In this document: positions 54,470 to 64,000 of the stretch, piece after piece
Numbering within the stretch: position 1 is the first letter of the stretch
Layout: each line of letters opens with the position of its first letter
NCBI GenBank assembly: GCA_028753945.1
Contig: JAPNXP010000006.1
Coordinates: forward strand, 558,001-622,000
Length of the DNA stretch: 64,000 bases
Reading direction: 5' to 3'
Origin: Hexactinellida sp. DTS-2022
Taxonomy: Eukaryota > Porifera > Hexactinellida
The notes under the pieces: model-generated
Databases searched by the model: none
What the model was told of the DNA's origin: nothing
What the model saw: the letters and a program-made list of their open reading frames with translations, nothing else
Program-made: the position numbers and the translations under genes

Positions 54470-54800
54470 TTGTAAATACGCTCCTAATCCTGGTCTGATC
54501 CAATTTTCATACGCCTAAATCAAATTAATGTTACGGTATAGGAGAAGATTCCAAATTTTACCAAAAATTATGCTCCAAAAGGAGCGTCTCGCTATTTCGT
54601 TTCCAATGAAAATTAAATCTACTTCATCAATAGAGATAGGAAATAGAGACGTAATCTTCTTATAATAGATTGATAGTAAATCTCTGTACTTGTAATCAAA
54701 GTATAGTTATGTAGCAAAGCAAATGGTTGGACGGTTCACATTACACAATTCGCAAATTGAATCCGGCTACAAGAATATAACACTAATAAATTAAGGCTTA
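54460..54800 (-). pseudogene. Repeat fragment fused to a pseudo-copy of plexin exon 4
   Basis: 54460-54597 is an AGGAGCG-type repeat. From 54598 to about 54795 the DNA matches plexin exon 4 and its 5' flank (50865-51075), with small differences that break the frame. The homology starts abruptly inside the exon at CTATTTCGTTTCCAATG. The TTLL gene begins 300 bp further on. Confidence 0.85.
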
Positions 54801-55091
54801 GATATTTAATTTTATAATAAATTCCAATTTATTAATATAGTTGTCAAGGTAATTAATGTGGTGATAATACACTTAAAATATTTAAACTAAGAAACTTAAA
54901 ACCACAGTTAACCTTAGCAACAGTAAGTAGTAAGTGGCATGTATGCAATATAATACTATAGAAATTCAACCATCCACTATATTACCAGTAGCCACACTCT
55001 ATTGTATGGTAAGCTTTATATGAACTGAAGGGATTATATAAAGAGATTATATAAAATACACTAAAGTAGAGGAACTCATATTTTGAATAAA

Positions 55092-56999
55092 ATGGCGGGC
55101 GAAGCTTGTGAAATTTCCCTAAATTCAGATCGCATTTTAGAAATAGAATGCAATCGTTTGGAAAAAGGATTGTTCACTTTTATGGATGATGATAGTTATT
55201 TAACTGAAATGTTTGAATCGAATTTTTCAGAGAATATTCTATTGAGAGAATCTGGAATTTGCAAAGAACATAACTTGAATGAGTCGGATAGAAGTGAAAC
55301 AGATATTCTCACAGAATTTGATGATTTTGAGAACTTAGAAGAGTTTATAAAGCAATTTGAATCTATTTTAGATTCAAGTTCAGAAAGCAGTACGTCATTT
55401 ATTTCACCACAAAACAAAACAAACCCAATTCCTTTCTACAACACAAGTCTATTCCCTAACATACCTCCCACTATTAACTTCCCAAACCCGGACCAGCAAA
55501 TAGAGCATTTCCCGACAGAAGCAAGGCCATTCCTGTTATGGAAACACAGTGCGATTACGCCTAATATAGTCAGGACCTGCGTGAGAGAGGCAGGCTTCAA
55601 ATCGACCCCAGGCGACCAATGGATTGGCTACTTCGGTAAGCACATGAAGACCAGTTGCTTCAAATCACTGTCTCCCTCTCAGAAATTCAACCATTTTCCC
55701 GGCAGCTTCCAATTAGGCAGGAAGGACAACCTATGGCGCAATCTAACCAAACTGCAGCTCAAACACTCGAGACACGAATTCAGTTTCCTCCCACAGACCT
55801 ATGTCCTGCCAGCTGATTACGAAGCGTTTAGTTACAAATGGGAAACAGCTGACCCGGACATGAGGTGGATACGAAAGCCACTAGCTAGTGCCCGTGGTAT
55901 TGGAGTGGAGCTAGTACACAAGCTGAGCGATATTCCGAAAGACAAACCTATGATTGTGCAACAGTACATAACTAATCCACTTCTGGTTGATGGGTACAAA
56001 TGCGATTTGAGGATATACGTATACGTGACGTCATTTGATCCACTAAGAGTATACATTTATAATGATGGGGTAGTTCGATTCGCGACGGAGAAATATTCAA
56101 ATTCGACTGAGAGTTTATCTAACCAGTATGTGCATCTGACCAATTATTCGATAAATAAAACGAATCCAAATTTTAACCTCACAACAGACGGAAGCCAAGC
56201 CGAGGGACATAAATGGACATTGAACGCTTTTTGGAGAATTCTCAGACAAAAGGGAATCGATACAAATATAATTTGGGAAGAAATTAAGTCAATTGCACTG
56301 AAAACAATTATATCAGTTGAATCCTGTATTAATACCAGCATCAAGAACAATGTCAAATACAAAGATTGTGTACATGAATTATTCGGATTTGATATTATGT
56401 TGGATGAGTTTTATAAGCCTTGGCTTTTGGAGGTTAATATATCTCCCAGTTTGCATTCGGTTTCTAAATTTGATGTTAGTTTAAAGGCTCCTTTAGTCGC
56501 GAATCTTCTCACATTGGCTGGTTATAAACTACCGCAGAATACACTACATTTCAGCTTAACTTCTAATGAGAGATACAAACATGCTTATTTCGCAAAAAAG
56601 GGTATTCCAAAGAGTTGTCCATCTAAGATCCTAAGTACATTAACCCCAGATGACATTCGTATGTTAATAGAAACAGTGGATGAGAGGAACAGAGCGGGTA
56701 ATTTCGAAGTTATTTTCCCGACAGATCAATCAGAGAAATATCTAGCTTTCTTCCCAATACAGCGGTATTATAATCTGTTATTACATACGTGGTACACAAG
56801 CCAGTATGGGGGGAGAAATAAAGGAATAAATATGTTGAAATCTCTAACAGATATCGATATGCACATAACTAGAAATCCACCGAAATATCACACCTGGACT
56901 CCATCTAGCATTAACGTATTCAAACCACTCAAACACATTACAATGAAGAAGTGTAAATTATCTATTTTTTCACAGAAGAGATCTTTAAACAGTAATTAG
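55092..56999 (+). CDS. TTLL4: TTLL4-type tubulin polyglutamylase, intronless
   Basis: A single exon, 635 residues from ATG at 55092. After an acidic N-terminus, the TTL catalytic core runs from about residue 145: FLLWKHSAITPNIVR, WIGYFGKHMK, FNHFPGSFQLGRKDNLWRNL, the nucleotide-binding WIRKPLASARGIGV (about 259-272), DLRIYVYVTSFDPLR, YVHLTNYSINK, and ELFGFDIMLDEFYKPWLLEV followed by NISPSLH. The C-terminal LTPDDIRMLIETVDERNRAG and LAFFPIQRYYNLL are the TTLL4 extension. TTLL4 adds the initiating glutamate to tubulin side chains in cilia and other microtubules, and also modifies other proteins. The catalytic motifs look intact. Animal TTLL genes usually have introns, so the single exon suggests a retrocopy or intron loss. 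It sits inside a duplicated plexin/pleckstrin block. Confidence 0.93.
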   Translation: MAGEACEISLNSDRILEIECNRLEKGLFTFMDDDSYLTEMFESNFSENILLRESGICKEHNLNESDRSETDILTEFDDFENLEEFIKQFESILDSSSESSTSFISPQNKTNPIPFYNTSLFPNIPPTINFPNPDQQIEHFPTEARPFLLWKHSAITPNIVRTCVREAGFKSTPGDQWIGYFGKHMKTSCFKSLSPSQKFNHFPGSFQLGRKDNLWRNLTKLQLKHSRHEFSFLPQTYVLPADYEAFSYKWETADPDMRWIRKPLASARGIGVELVHKLSDIPKDKPMIVQQYITNPLLVDGYKCDLRIYVYVTSFDPLRVYIYNDGVVRFATEKYSNSTESLSNQYVHLTNYSINKTNPNFNLTTDGSQAEGHKWTLNAFWRILRQKGIDTNIIWEEIKSIALKTIISVESCINTSIKNNVKYKDCVHELFGFDIMLDEFYKPWLLEVNISPSLHSVSKFDVSLKAPLVANLLTLAGYKLPQNTLHFSLTSNERYKHAYFAKKGIPKSCPSKILSTLTPDDIRMLIETVDERNRAGNFEVIFPTDQSEKYLAFFPIQRYYNLLLHTWYTSQYGGRNKGINMLKSLTDIDMHITRNPPKYHTWTPSSINVFKPLKHITMKKCKLSIFSQKRSLNSN

Positions 57000-57339
57000 A
57001 CATTATTTGTAAAGTATCAGTCAGATAAATTTGTATGTATGTATATAATTGCTCATTACTTGCATATTTTATGTCACTGTATATACATGTCATTGCAATT
57101 ACAAGTGCAGATACATTATATTGCTTTCCCATCTGTAGAAATAATTAGTTATAATCTAACTACAGAAAATTTACAAAAATCTGTTATAAATCTACTTATA
57201 TACAAGTCGGATAACTTTCTTACAAAAGCCGCTTAGTTCGTTCGTGTTCGGTATTACAAATAAATTAATAAAGAATAAGTTTATTTGTGACTTAATCAAT
57301 GTAAACACAATCTCTATACAGGTGTTTCACAGAGTTAAG

Positions 57340-58090
57340 CTGTACCTAAATACTTCTATGTAAAATACTATGGACAAAAAAACAACCAAACAAACAAACA
57401 AACAAACAAACGAACAAACAAACAAACAAATAAAAAGTGAGTTTTATCCTATAAATATATAGCATCTTATTACAAATGACTGACCGTATGTAGTACGTTC
57501 TAGAAGCAGTTATCTCCTTTGCGATTAGAAAGCTGACAGACTCGGATCCTCTTATATTAACTTACAACAAATCCAAATCTGGAATAGGAACACTATTAAC
57601 AACTGAATTCGGTAAAAACTTGTTCTTTTCGAAAGCTTCAATCTGTGAAACATCGGCTCTATTGAAGAGGAAACAGTTCCCAGTTTTCTCGAAAAGGAAA
57701 ACCTTGAAACGTTATAACGTCCCTATAAAACAGTAGATTAACAGACATAGTATAAAGACTAACAAGTGATTGCTAACTACATATTAACGAGTAATTACAT
57801 ACGTATAAGAATGTAATACCTGATAAAGAACTGAGAAAACACAAGGGAATTCATATAATTGTCAAGTTGAAGTTGTAGAAATATTTCTAGAAAAATTATC
57901 AACTCTTGTTTCCACCAAAAAAATACAAAATTTATCAGAAAACTTAGATAATGTTTCAGTAATGTCCTTTCATAGAATTCGGATATTTGAGCTAATTATT
58001 GACGCAAGAACTTTGTAAGAAATCTAGGAATTAATTAAAAGCCACTTAGTATTGATTAGGAAGTAAATCGTTATAGTACAGTCATGTCTG
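57340..58090 (-). pseudogene. Pseudo-copies of plexin exon 2 and plexin 5' flank
   Basis: 57340-57722 matches plexin intron 2/exon 2 (52168-52692), including the CAAA array, the donor region and GACAGACTCGGATCCTCTTA, with frame-breaking differences. It then jumps to a match of the region around the plexin start (53690-53990). Plexin intron 1 and most of exon 1 are missing. This is the second half of the tandem duplication whose first half ends at 54470. Confidence 0.85.
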
Positions 58091-58293
58091 CTTAATGTGA
58101 ACAATTTTTCGTCTGGCTGCTCAATTATTATGATTATGAACAAGCCCTATGGTCTCAATTTAAATGGCCAACTTTGGTGCCAGTTACAATTCCAAAAAAA
58201 TTTCTGTCACAAATTTTTTATAACATTAAATCCAAGAGAATAGAAAAAAAATGCATACAAAATTATACAAATCTATTTATCAAAATGTAAGTT

Positions 58294-59190
58294 CTAGACA
58301 ATGTCATAGGATATTTTATAAGGACACATTTTAGCAATGTGGTTGTTGATGGTTGTCACCCAATTATCCCTCTCTTCGGGAGAGGTAGCGGCCAGCAAAT
58401 ACTTCTTTCCTTTCTCACTCCGTATCTGAAATATGTGCTTAAGTTTATCCTCCGAAGGGACTGATATTACTGTTGAATTGCCTAGTGTTATTGTGCCTGT
58501 TGGGGTAGTGCATGATCCCTACATATAAATGCAGTTAAATTTCTATATACTATATAGGAACACCAATATATGTACAATGAAATCTCGTTATAACGAAGTG
58601 CTTGGGACCTGTAAATCCCTTCGTTATATCCGGATATTCGTTATAAGCGGATAATTATTAATGCATTTAAAGCATGTTCAATACAAATGATATTAGTAAA
58701 TACGAATTCCGGGTAAGGCGAATAATAGAGTGTAGCAACAGTTAATTTACCTTTTTCGTTATAGTTGAGAGTTTAGCTCCCGTGTAGTATGCAATTCTAT
58801 TGCTTCCTTCTCTCAGAATAAACTTACGCTTCTTCCAAGTTTGTCTGAATTGATGATAATGTTTCTAACAACAAAAGTTATATATAAATACAAACATAAA
58901 TACCTATTACTATATATAACAATCAAACAAACAAACAAACATAAATACCTATTATAACAATCAAACAAACAAACAAACATACATACAAACAACCAAACAA
59001 ACAAACAACCAAACAAACAACAAACAAACAACAAACAGACAAACAACCAAACAACCAAACAAACAAACAACCAAACAAACAACCAAACAACCAAACAAAC
59101 AAACAAACAAACAAACAAACAAACAAACAAACAAACCGTTACCTGTTTCAAAAGGAAGCTCTGTAGAATAATATTTCCAGTATCAGATGA
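58294..59190 (-). CDS. C-terminal PH domain of a pleckstrin-like protein, 3 exons
   Basis: Exons 59190-59143, 58864-58751 and 58518-58294, all in phase 0 with GT-AG borders. Together they encode a PH domain: SSDTGNIILQSFLLKQ, KHYHQFRQTWKKRKFILREG, SNRIAYYTGAKLSTITKK, then PSEDKLKHIFQIRSEKGKK, YLLAATSPEERDNWVTTINN. The order and the lead-in resemble the second PH domain of pleckstrin (GVIIKQGCLLKQGHRRKNWKVRKFILRE). PH domains of this type bind phosphoinositides at membranes. The 5' part of the gene is not clear: a candidate exon at 59683-59629 does not join in phase, and no N-terminal PH or DEP domain is visible before the window end. The gene may be truncated or extend beyond the window. Confidence 0.75.
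58919..59133. repeat. (CAAA)n array in the pleckstrin-like gene intron
   Basis: About 215 bp of CAAA with CAAC variants between two PH-domain exons. Long minus-strand frames here are artefacts. Confidence 0.85.
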
Positions 59191-59309
59191 CTATAAAAAT
59201 AAATAAACAGCCACATCAACAACCCGTTAATAATAAATACCTTAAATAGCAATCTTACATATTCCCTTTATATACAGTCGATACTAACACAATTCGATAC
59301 TAACACAAT

Positions 59310-59500
59310 TACTGATCATATTCGGTTACTGAACCGAATATTATCAGTATTCGTATTCGGTGGGGCAACTATTCATGAATACTGATATTCGGTTCGAGCG
59401 GTTTCAACCTTGCTTTGGAGGCACTATCAATAAACCACCACCAAAATATAGTGCCACCAAAGGAACATGCGTCGGCATAGCCTGCAATTTTGGATTTTTG
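59310..59500. repeat. Fused palindromic repeat and half foldback element
   Basis: 59310-59415 is the CGAATATCAGTATTCG repeat (cf. 19080-19195), running directly into the right half of the GTGCCGACGCATG foldback family (59415-59500). One element probably inserted into the other. Confidence 0.6.
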
Positions 59501-59628
59501 AACAGTAGAATGTTGTTTGTTTGTTTGTTCGTTAATCGTTTGTTTGTCTATATTTGTTTACACATGTTGTTTACTCATTTGTTTGATTGCATGTATGTGG
59601 GTTTATCTGTTTACTTACTGGGATCCTT

Positions 59629-59683
59629 CAGGTAGGACTATAATTACCCTGACGCTATCAACAAACTGGTCGTCGTATATGTG
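59629..59683 (-). other. Doubtful exon upstream of the PH exons
   Basis: Between TCCTAG and CCA|GTAAGTAAA lies an open stretch reading DHIYDDQFVDSVRVIIVLPE. It has exon-like borders but leaves phase 2, whereas the next PH exon needs phase 0. The GC-rich dispersed repeat (59696-59772) abuts it, so the gene may be cut here. Confidence 0.3.
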
Positions 59684-59772
59684 ATCTAGGAATCTCACGA
59701 GTCCTTCGGTCTCGGTCGCTTTGCGACAGATCGGTGCTACGCACCTCAAGTTAACGGCCGCTACGGGGCCTT

Positions 59773-60194
59773 ACTTCTCACTAAACAATCGATTACATAG
59801 TTAGTAGTATTTGTCATAGTACTTATAATACCCATTTCAACAATAAATATTCACATTATAAATTTATAAACGCGAAATTCGAAATCAGCATACTTGTTTA
59901 CCTATAATACCCGTTGAAAGCTAACTTCTGGTTTGATTTTGAATTTTCACTAATTTGTTTACCTTTTTGTGTAAACAACAACAAATATTCATTTTAGAAA
60001 TTTATAAATGCGAAATTCGTGTTCAGCATGCTTGTTTACCTATTATAACATTTGTTACAAATTTTAACATTTGACAGTTAGTTTATATCTCATATATTAA
60101 TGCGGTTTCTATCTCCCCGTCACTATATTCGTAAGACGGTAGATTGTATCCTATTGTGTACCGAGTCTGCCAACCGCCAAAAAGAGGGAATCGA
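59773..60194. other. AT-rich stretch with a tandem-duplicated motif
   Basis: AACAATAAATATTCAC..CAGCATACTTGTTTACC appears twice (about 59835-59905 and 59972-60045). The same CAGCATACTTGTTTAC motif occurs in the 32.8-33.2 kb tandem unit, so this is a dispersed family. No gene. Confidence 0.5.
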
Positions 60195-61100
60195 GGTCTG
60201 TTGTATGACAGTTTTACTACCATGACAGACTTACTACCTCTATTACTAGTACCATGGATGTTCTCTATCCATGACAGATTTACTACCTTACATGACAGAA
60301 TTACTACCCTTTGATCTTGATTTGACTATTACTATGCACTTTTAATGGTTTCTTTCTTTCTTTTAGTGCTTGACTAAATACAAACAGCATGTATTAAATA
60401 TCGGAAATATTTACTTGTATCTTTTAAAAAATTTGTTGAATTTGACTTGCTCAATCATCTGTTTAATGACATTTCCACATCCGCCTTCCCCGTATTCATT
60501 ATTCACTAGGTTAATTAATATGTAGAATAGCATCGTGAACGGCATAGATAATTATTCTAACATCGGAGATACACCTTTTAATGGATTTAACAATACATAA
60601 CCTATTGGGAATCTGAGAATATATTAGCTGTCAAAAACCGTATCGCTCTACTCAATAATCATTGCATCACTGAAGCTGTCTGCGTAAAAAAAGTTGTAGT
60701 ATGAGTCTGTACGACTATGTATCATGTCAATAACTTCACCAAGTTGATAGTCTGAGGCACGCATTTTAAAATTTCGTCTCGCGAATTTGTTGAGTTCAAT
60801 AAATCGCTCGGCAAAATTACATGGGATAGAAAATTCACAAGCTTTGAATATTCAGAGATACTATTCATTATTGTATGTGATTTCTTGAATCAAGACTATA
60901 ATTTGTGTACTTTCTTAAATTGATGAATAGGATAAATAATATAAATGAATTACCATTTCCTAATAATTTGAATACATGCTGTTTGTATTTAGTCAAGTAG
61001 AAGAAAGAAGGAAGCCATTAAAAGTGCATAGTAATAGTCAAGTCAAGATCAAAGGGTAGTAATCCTGTCATGTAAGGTAGTAAATCTGTCATGGACAGTC
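60195..61100. mobile_element. Long-terminal-inverted-repeat DNA element with an exon-like frame
   Basis: Two arms of about 130 bp, 60268-60398 and 60968-61098, are inverted copies of each other (landmarks CATGACAGATTTACTACCT, TTGACTATTACTATGCACTT, AAATACAAACAGCATGTATT). Outside the left arm the unit CATGACAGANTTACTACC repeats. The 570-bp centre contains a minus-strand frame, stop at 60648-60650, reading FAERFIELNKFARRNFKMRA and SDYQLGEVIDMIHSRTDSYY, then NFFYADSFSDAMIIE. It has no start or catalytic motif I can name and may be a transposase tail or a captured host exon. Confidence 0.6.
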
Positions 61101-61442
61101 TATAAGTTATAATTGTTCATATACAGTCGACTCCGCTTAATAGATTTCTCCGGTTAATGGAGTCAAAATTTCACAGGATTTTAGGACGGAATTACATTTT
61201 GGCTTAAATAATTTCGATCATTAGATTTCTCCGCTTAATCGGGGAAATCTCCATTTCGCTATAAGCGGTTATTTCGTTATATCCTACTTCGGTTCGGTAT
61301 AACGGGAGTTCTATGTATAGTAACATATATACTGTAACAGGTATATACTCAATTTCCAATTGCTTATTCTGACCATACGCACAATTTCGCCTGCGACATA
61401 TATAGCTTTATTCGTCCTTTATATACTAAATACAATTTTGGA

Positions 61443-62152
61443 TTTACTACCAGGGTTGGTAGGTTTTGGCCAAGTGGTTTAAACCAGGTTTAAACCGCCC
61501 TGTCCTAAACCTAAAAATAGGATAAAACTGGTCAAAACATTAAATATTTTAAATACACCATATGAATTTTACTCAACCTGAATGTAAGCGTATTAATTTA
61601 ATTAATCCATAACCCATACGAATGTTTAATAAACTTTAATTAATGCACATATTGTCACGGTTGCCGTGGGAATGGAATTTCCGTTCCCATTCCCATCCCA
61701 TTCCCATAGGAATCCTGTGGGAATTCCCATGGGAATCCTGTGGGAATCCCCATAAGGAATCCCATAGGGGAATATAATATACATACGTATACATAAAAAC
61801 CAATTTAATTACTAAAGCAGATTCGTATCAATAGTAAAGCTTATATTAATTAAGGATGGCCTAATGAAACCATATTCGAATATCCCATGGGGATTCCCAC
61901 AGGATTCCTATGGGGATCCCCACAGGGGGAAATCTGATTCCCATTCCCATGGGTATGGGGATCCCCATGGGAATTCCCATACCCACGGCAACCCTGCATG
62001 ATATTGTTGCATTGGCTCGATACAATAGCAATTATATTATTCCACCGAATACGTCAAGGTTTCATTGAGGTATAGACTGGTTTTCACCGGATTTATCCTA
62101 TGTCCAGTCCAAAACTGGTTTGGACTGGACAAAACCCAACCCTGTTTACTAC
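61443..62152. mobile_element. hAT-type MITE, 694 bp, target duplication TTTACTAC, with a nested element
   Basis: 61451-62144 starts CAGGGTTGGTAGGTTTTGG and ends CAAAACCCAACCCTG, with TTTACTAC at 61443-61450 and 62145-62152. It contains a second element, 61656-61996, with ends CACGGTTGCCGTGGGAATGG and the inverse CCCACGGCAACCCTG and an interior of CCCATGGGAATTCC palindromes; its own target duplication is not clean. No coding capacity in either. Confidence 0.85.
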
Positions 62153-62517
62153 TCACCAACGTCATATTAGGCCGAATTCCATTAGGACGAATGTAAACAA
62201 GTGATGTTTTTGTTATCAGAAATTTATAAACGTTGTAAATGTCAGACAAATCTACATTATATAAGTCTAGATTAAAACCATTTAACAACTGTGTTAATTT
62301 TGAATCTGATATAGAAATACATTATAAATCTATACACAGTCACTGTATAATGTACTTCAGTTGTGGTTAATTAAAGTGCTCCCAAGAGACTTATCTAGCA
62401 GATTAGACTTCCGGTCAAATCTTTTAAAGAAGGATACATAAATTAAATGTGGAAACGTATAAAAGTAACTTTTAAAAGAGATTTAATTATCTCACAATAA
62501 GAAAACATTTACAAAAG

Positions 62518-62768
62518 ATGGGCAGCAACAAAATATATGAAATGGAAAGATTAATCGCTTTACACATAGAGGACTTGAACAAAGTTGTAAGGGCGCAACA
62601 ATTAGACGATAAACAGACAAGAAAAATCAAGGTTTTGAGGAGCAAAAGAAAGTTCTGGAATACAGCAAACGGAAATATGCTCATTCTCAGACAAGGTACG
62701 GCAACAAAGTTGAAGAGAGAGACAGCCTAGTACAAGAGTATATCAAAATTAAGGAAGAATTGCACTAA
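62518..62768 (+). pseudogene. Small coiled-coil reading frame with a frame change
   Basis: ATG at 62518 starts MGSNKIYEMERLIALHIEDL, a charged helix, open to 62730. From about 62628 a second frame is the better coding one: QGFEEQKKVLEYSKRKYA, then RYGNKVEERDSLVQEYIKIK, stopping TAA at 62766-62768. Together they look like one 80-residue coiled coil with one frame change near 62610-62630. It may be a pseudogene, a fragment of a longer coiled-coil gene, or a sequencing error. No intron borders fit. Confidence 0.45.
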
Positions 62769-64000
62769 ATAAACAATGCAGTAGGAAGCTGAGCTAAGCA
62801 AGATATCATTCTTGTTAACCAAACAAATCAGATCACCCAGATAGTATTCAAAATAATATGACACATTTTAACTAATAACTAAAGTTAATTAAATATGTAA
62901 GTATTCAACAAATTATAATTTTCACAAAGGTGTTGCATTATTTGTTGCATACTTATAATACTTTAAAACAGATCGAGTCAAATTTGTAGAAGTTAATAAG
63001 GAAAAGGATACCGTTGTGATGTCATAATCACAATATTTCGCTTAGAAAACCAATGGGCCCTGGCTATGCCAGACTACAGTATGGACTTTTCAATTAATTC
63101 CGGACAAACATCCAAACAAACAAACAAACAATTGTGTTTATTACACTGTTTAATAAATAGATAATTGTATTTAAAACACGTAATTAAATCTAAATTCAAT
63201 TAGCGACATACATATTTTATTGATAAATAGAAATAACGTCCTTAGGAGAAAATATGTCTACTATATTTTTTATTTGGAAAATCGAATTATAAGTATACTA
63301 TTGCATATAGTACATGACCACACTATTATTGATCTCAGCAATGACTAAGAAAAACAAACTTTTGAATCACAAAGTGTCGATTGAGTTCACAATGTACAAG
63401 ATCCGTTCTGTATAAATACTGGGAAATCTAAATACTAGTTATAAAATTATGTCGTATCTAACGGTTATGGAACTAAGAAGTATTCTGAGGTTAAAGAGAC
63501 TCAATGTAAGCTCCTAATTAAAAAATAAACAAAAAAGTACCTAAATACACAAATAACTCAAATAATAATACAGCTCTTGAGCTCTGTTAAGCTGTTTAAT
63601 ATTACGTAAATATTTTGAAAATATTATTCACACAATTAATTGAGCAGAAAGATAAATGCACAATTATATATTCGCGAACCCTTCGGCCAAATACAAATGC
63701 TGGTTTCATTCCTTATCACTCCGGAAAGAGACAAACGTGACAACGATCGAGTTTAACATTATAGTATATGTATTTAGGTAGAGAGGGGTTCCAAAACTCT
63801 TCTGCCAAATGGGGCCGTAGGGACGCGCCCAGAGGGTGGCCGACAAGACAAATCCCTTTCAGGGAACCGAGCAGGTTCCGAAGAGGGGTCCTGGAATTTG
63901 TTCTTACACAAATGGATAACTGTAAGTTGATTAAATAATAAGCTAGTTACATTTAAAACTGACTTTTAATATTTAAAATAGCATACAATTTATATTTTGA
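62769..64000. other. Mostly unassigned AT-rich end of the window
   Basis: No confident gene. Positions about 63782-63922 are clearly more GC-rich than the surroundings and stay open on the plus strand between a possible acceptor (TGTATTTAG|G) and a donor (ATAACT|GTAAGT), reading LLPNGAVGTRPEGGRQDKSL in part. This could be an exon or a GC-rich repeat unit. Confidence 0.35.

Noticed and set aside
1-64000. tRNA, rRNA, bacterial operon features, retrovirus-like or Polinton-like elements
   Set aside because: I scanned for tRNA B-box-like GGTTCGA contexts, reverse transcriptase, integrase or capsid-like motifs and long terminal repeats, and saw none I could support.

Overview
The window is nuclear DNA from an animal. 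It has spliceosomal GT-AG introns, an AT-rich background and a very high load of short DNA-transposon remnants. It encodes several animal signalling proteins: plexin, Abl interactor, GABA-B-type receptors, a pleckstrin-like PH protein, a TTLL4-type tubulin ligase and LTO1. The many single-exon coiled-coil + NHL proteins and the GABA-B-like receptors make an early-branching animal, perhaps a sponge, my best guess. That species-level statement is inference only.

Layout. At 0.5-7.2 kb there are three single-exon genes: a proline-rich protein and two NHL-repeat proteins. At 7.8-11.1 kb (minus) lies a three-exon Abl-interactor gene, followed at 12.4-13.9 kb (minus) by a single-pass membrane protein with a cytoplasmic SH3-like domain. 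A plexin gene fills 14.25-53.73 kb (minus). I could place 28 exons whose lengths sum to 5628 nt, an open frame of 1875 residues running from signal peptide and Sema through PSI/IPT modules and a membrane helix to the split GAP domain. Its introns house other genes: LTO1, a 995-residue NHL protein with a huge Gly-rich repeat insert, a 414-residue NHL protein, a 363-residue orphan, and a tail-to-tail pair of GABA-B-like receptor copies.

Both receptor copies look broken. One carries a Mutator-like (MULE) transposon with a 9-bp target duplication, and that transposon itself carries a 185-bp hAT-type MITE with an 8-bp duplication. The other lost about 115 bp in the membrane domain and gained a 17-bp tandem repeat. 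The arms are near-identical over most of their length, with an abrupt edge inside exon 1, which points to gene conversion or recent inverted duplication.

Downstream of the plexin start, a block holding plexin 5' exons and the last exon of a pleckstrin-like gene was duplicated in tandem. An intact, intronless TTLL4-like gene (55.1-57.0 kb) sits in the second copy where a plexin exon should be. The last 4 kb are mostly repeats (long-TIR element, nested hAT-type MITEs) with a small coiled-coil reading frame that changes frame.

The repeat landscape is dominated by 70-190 bp palindromic elements that begin CAGT and sit between TA dinucleotides (Tc1/mariner-pogo style). At least six sequence families share this architecture. 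I saw no rRNA, tRNA, CRISPR, or retrovirus-like elements. Exon borders were chosen by eye from GT/AG signals and reading-frame continuity.
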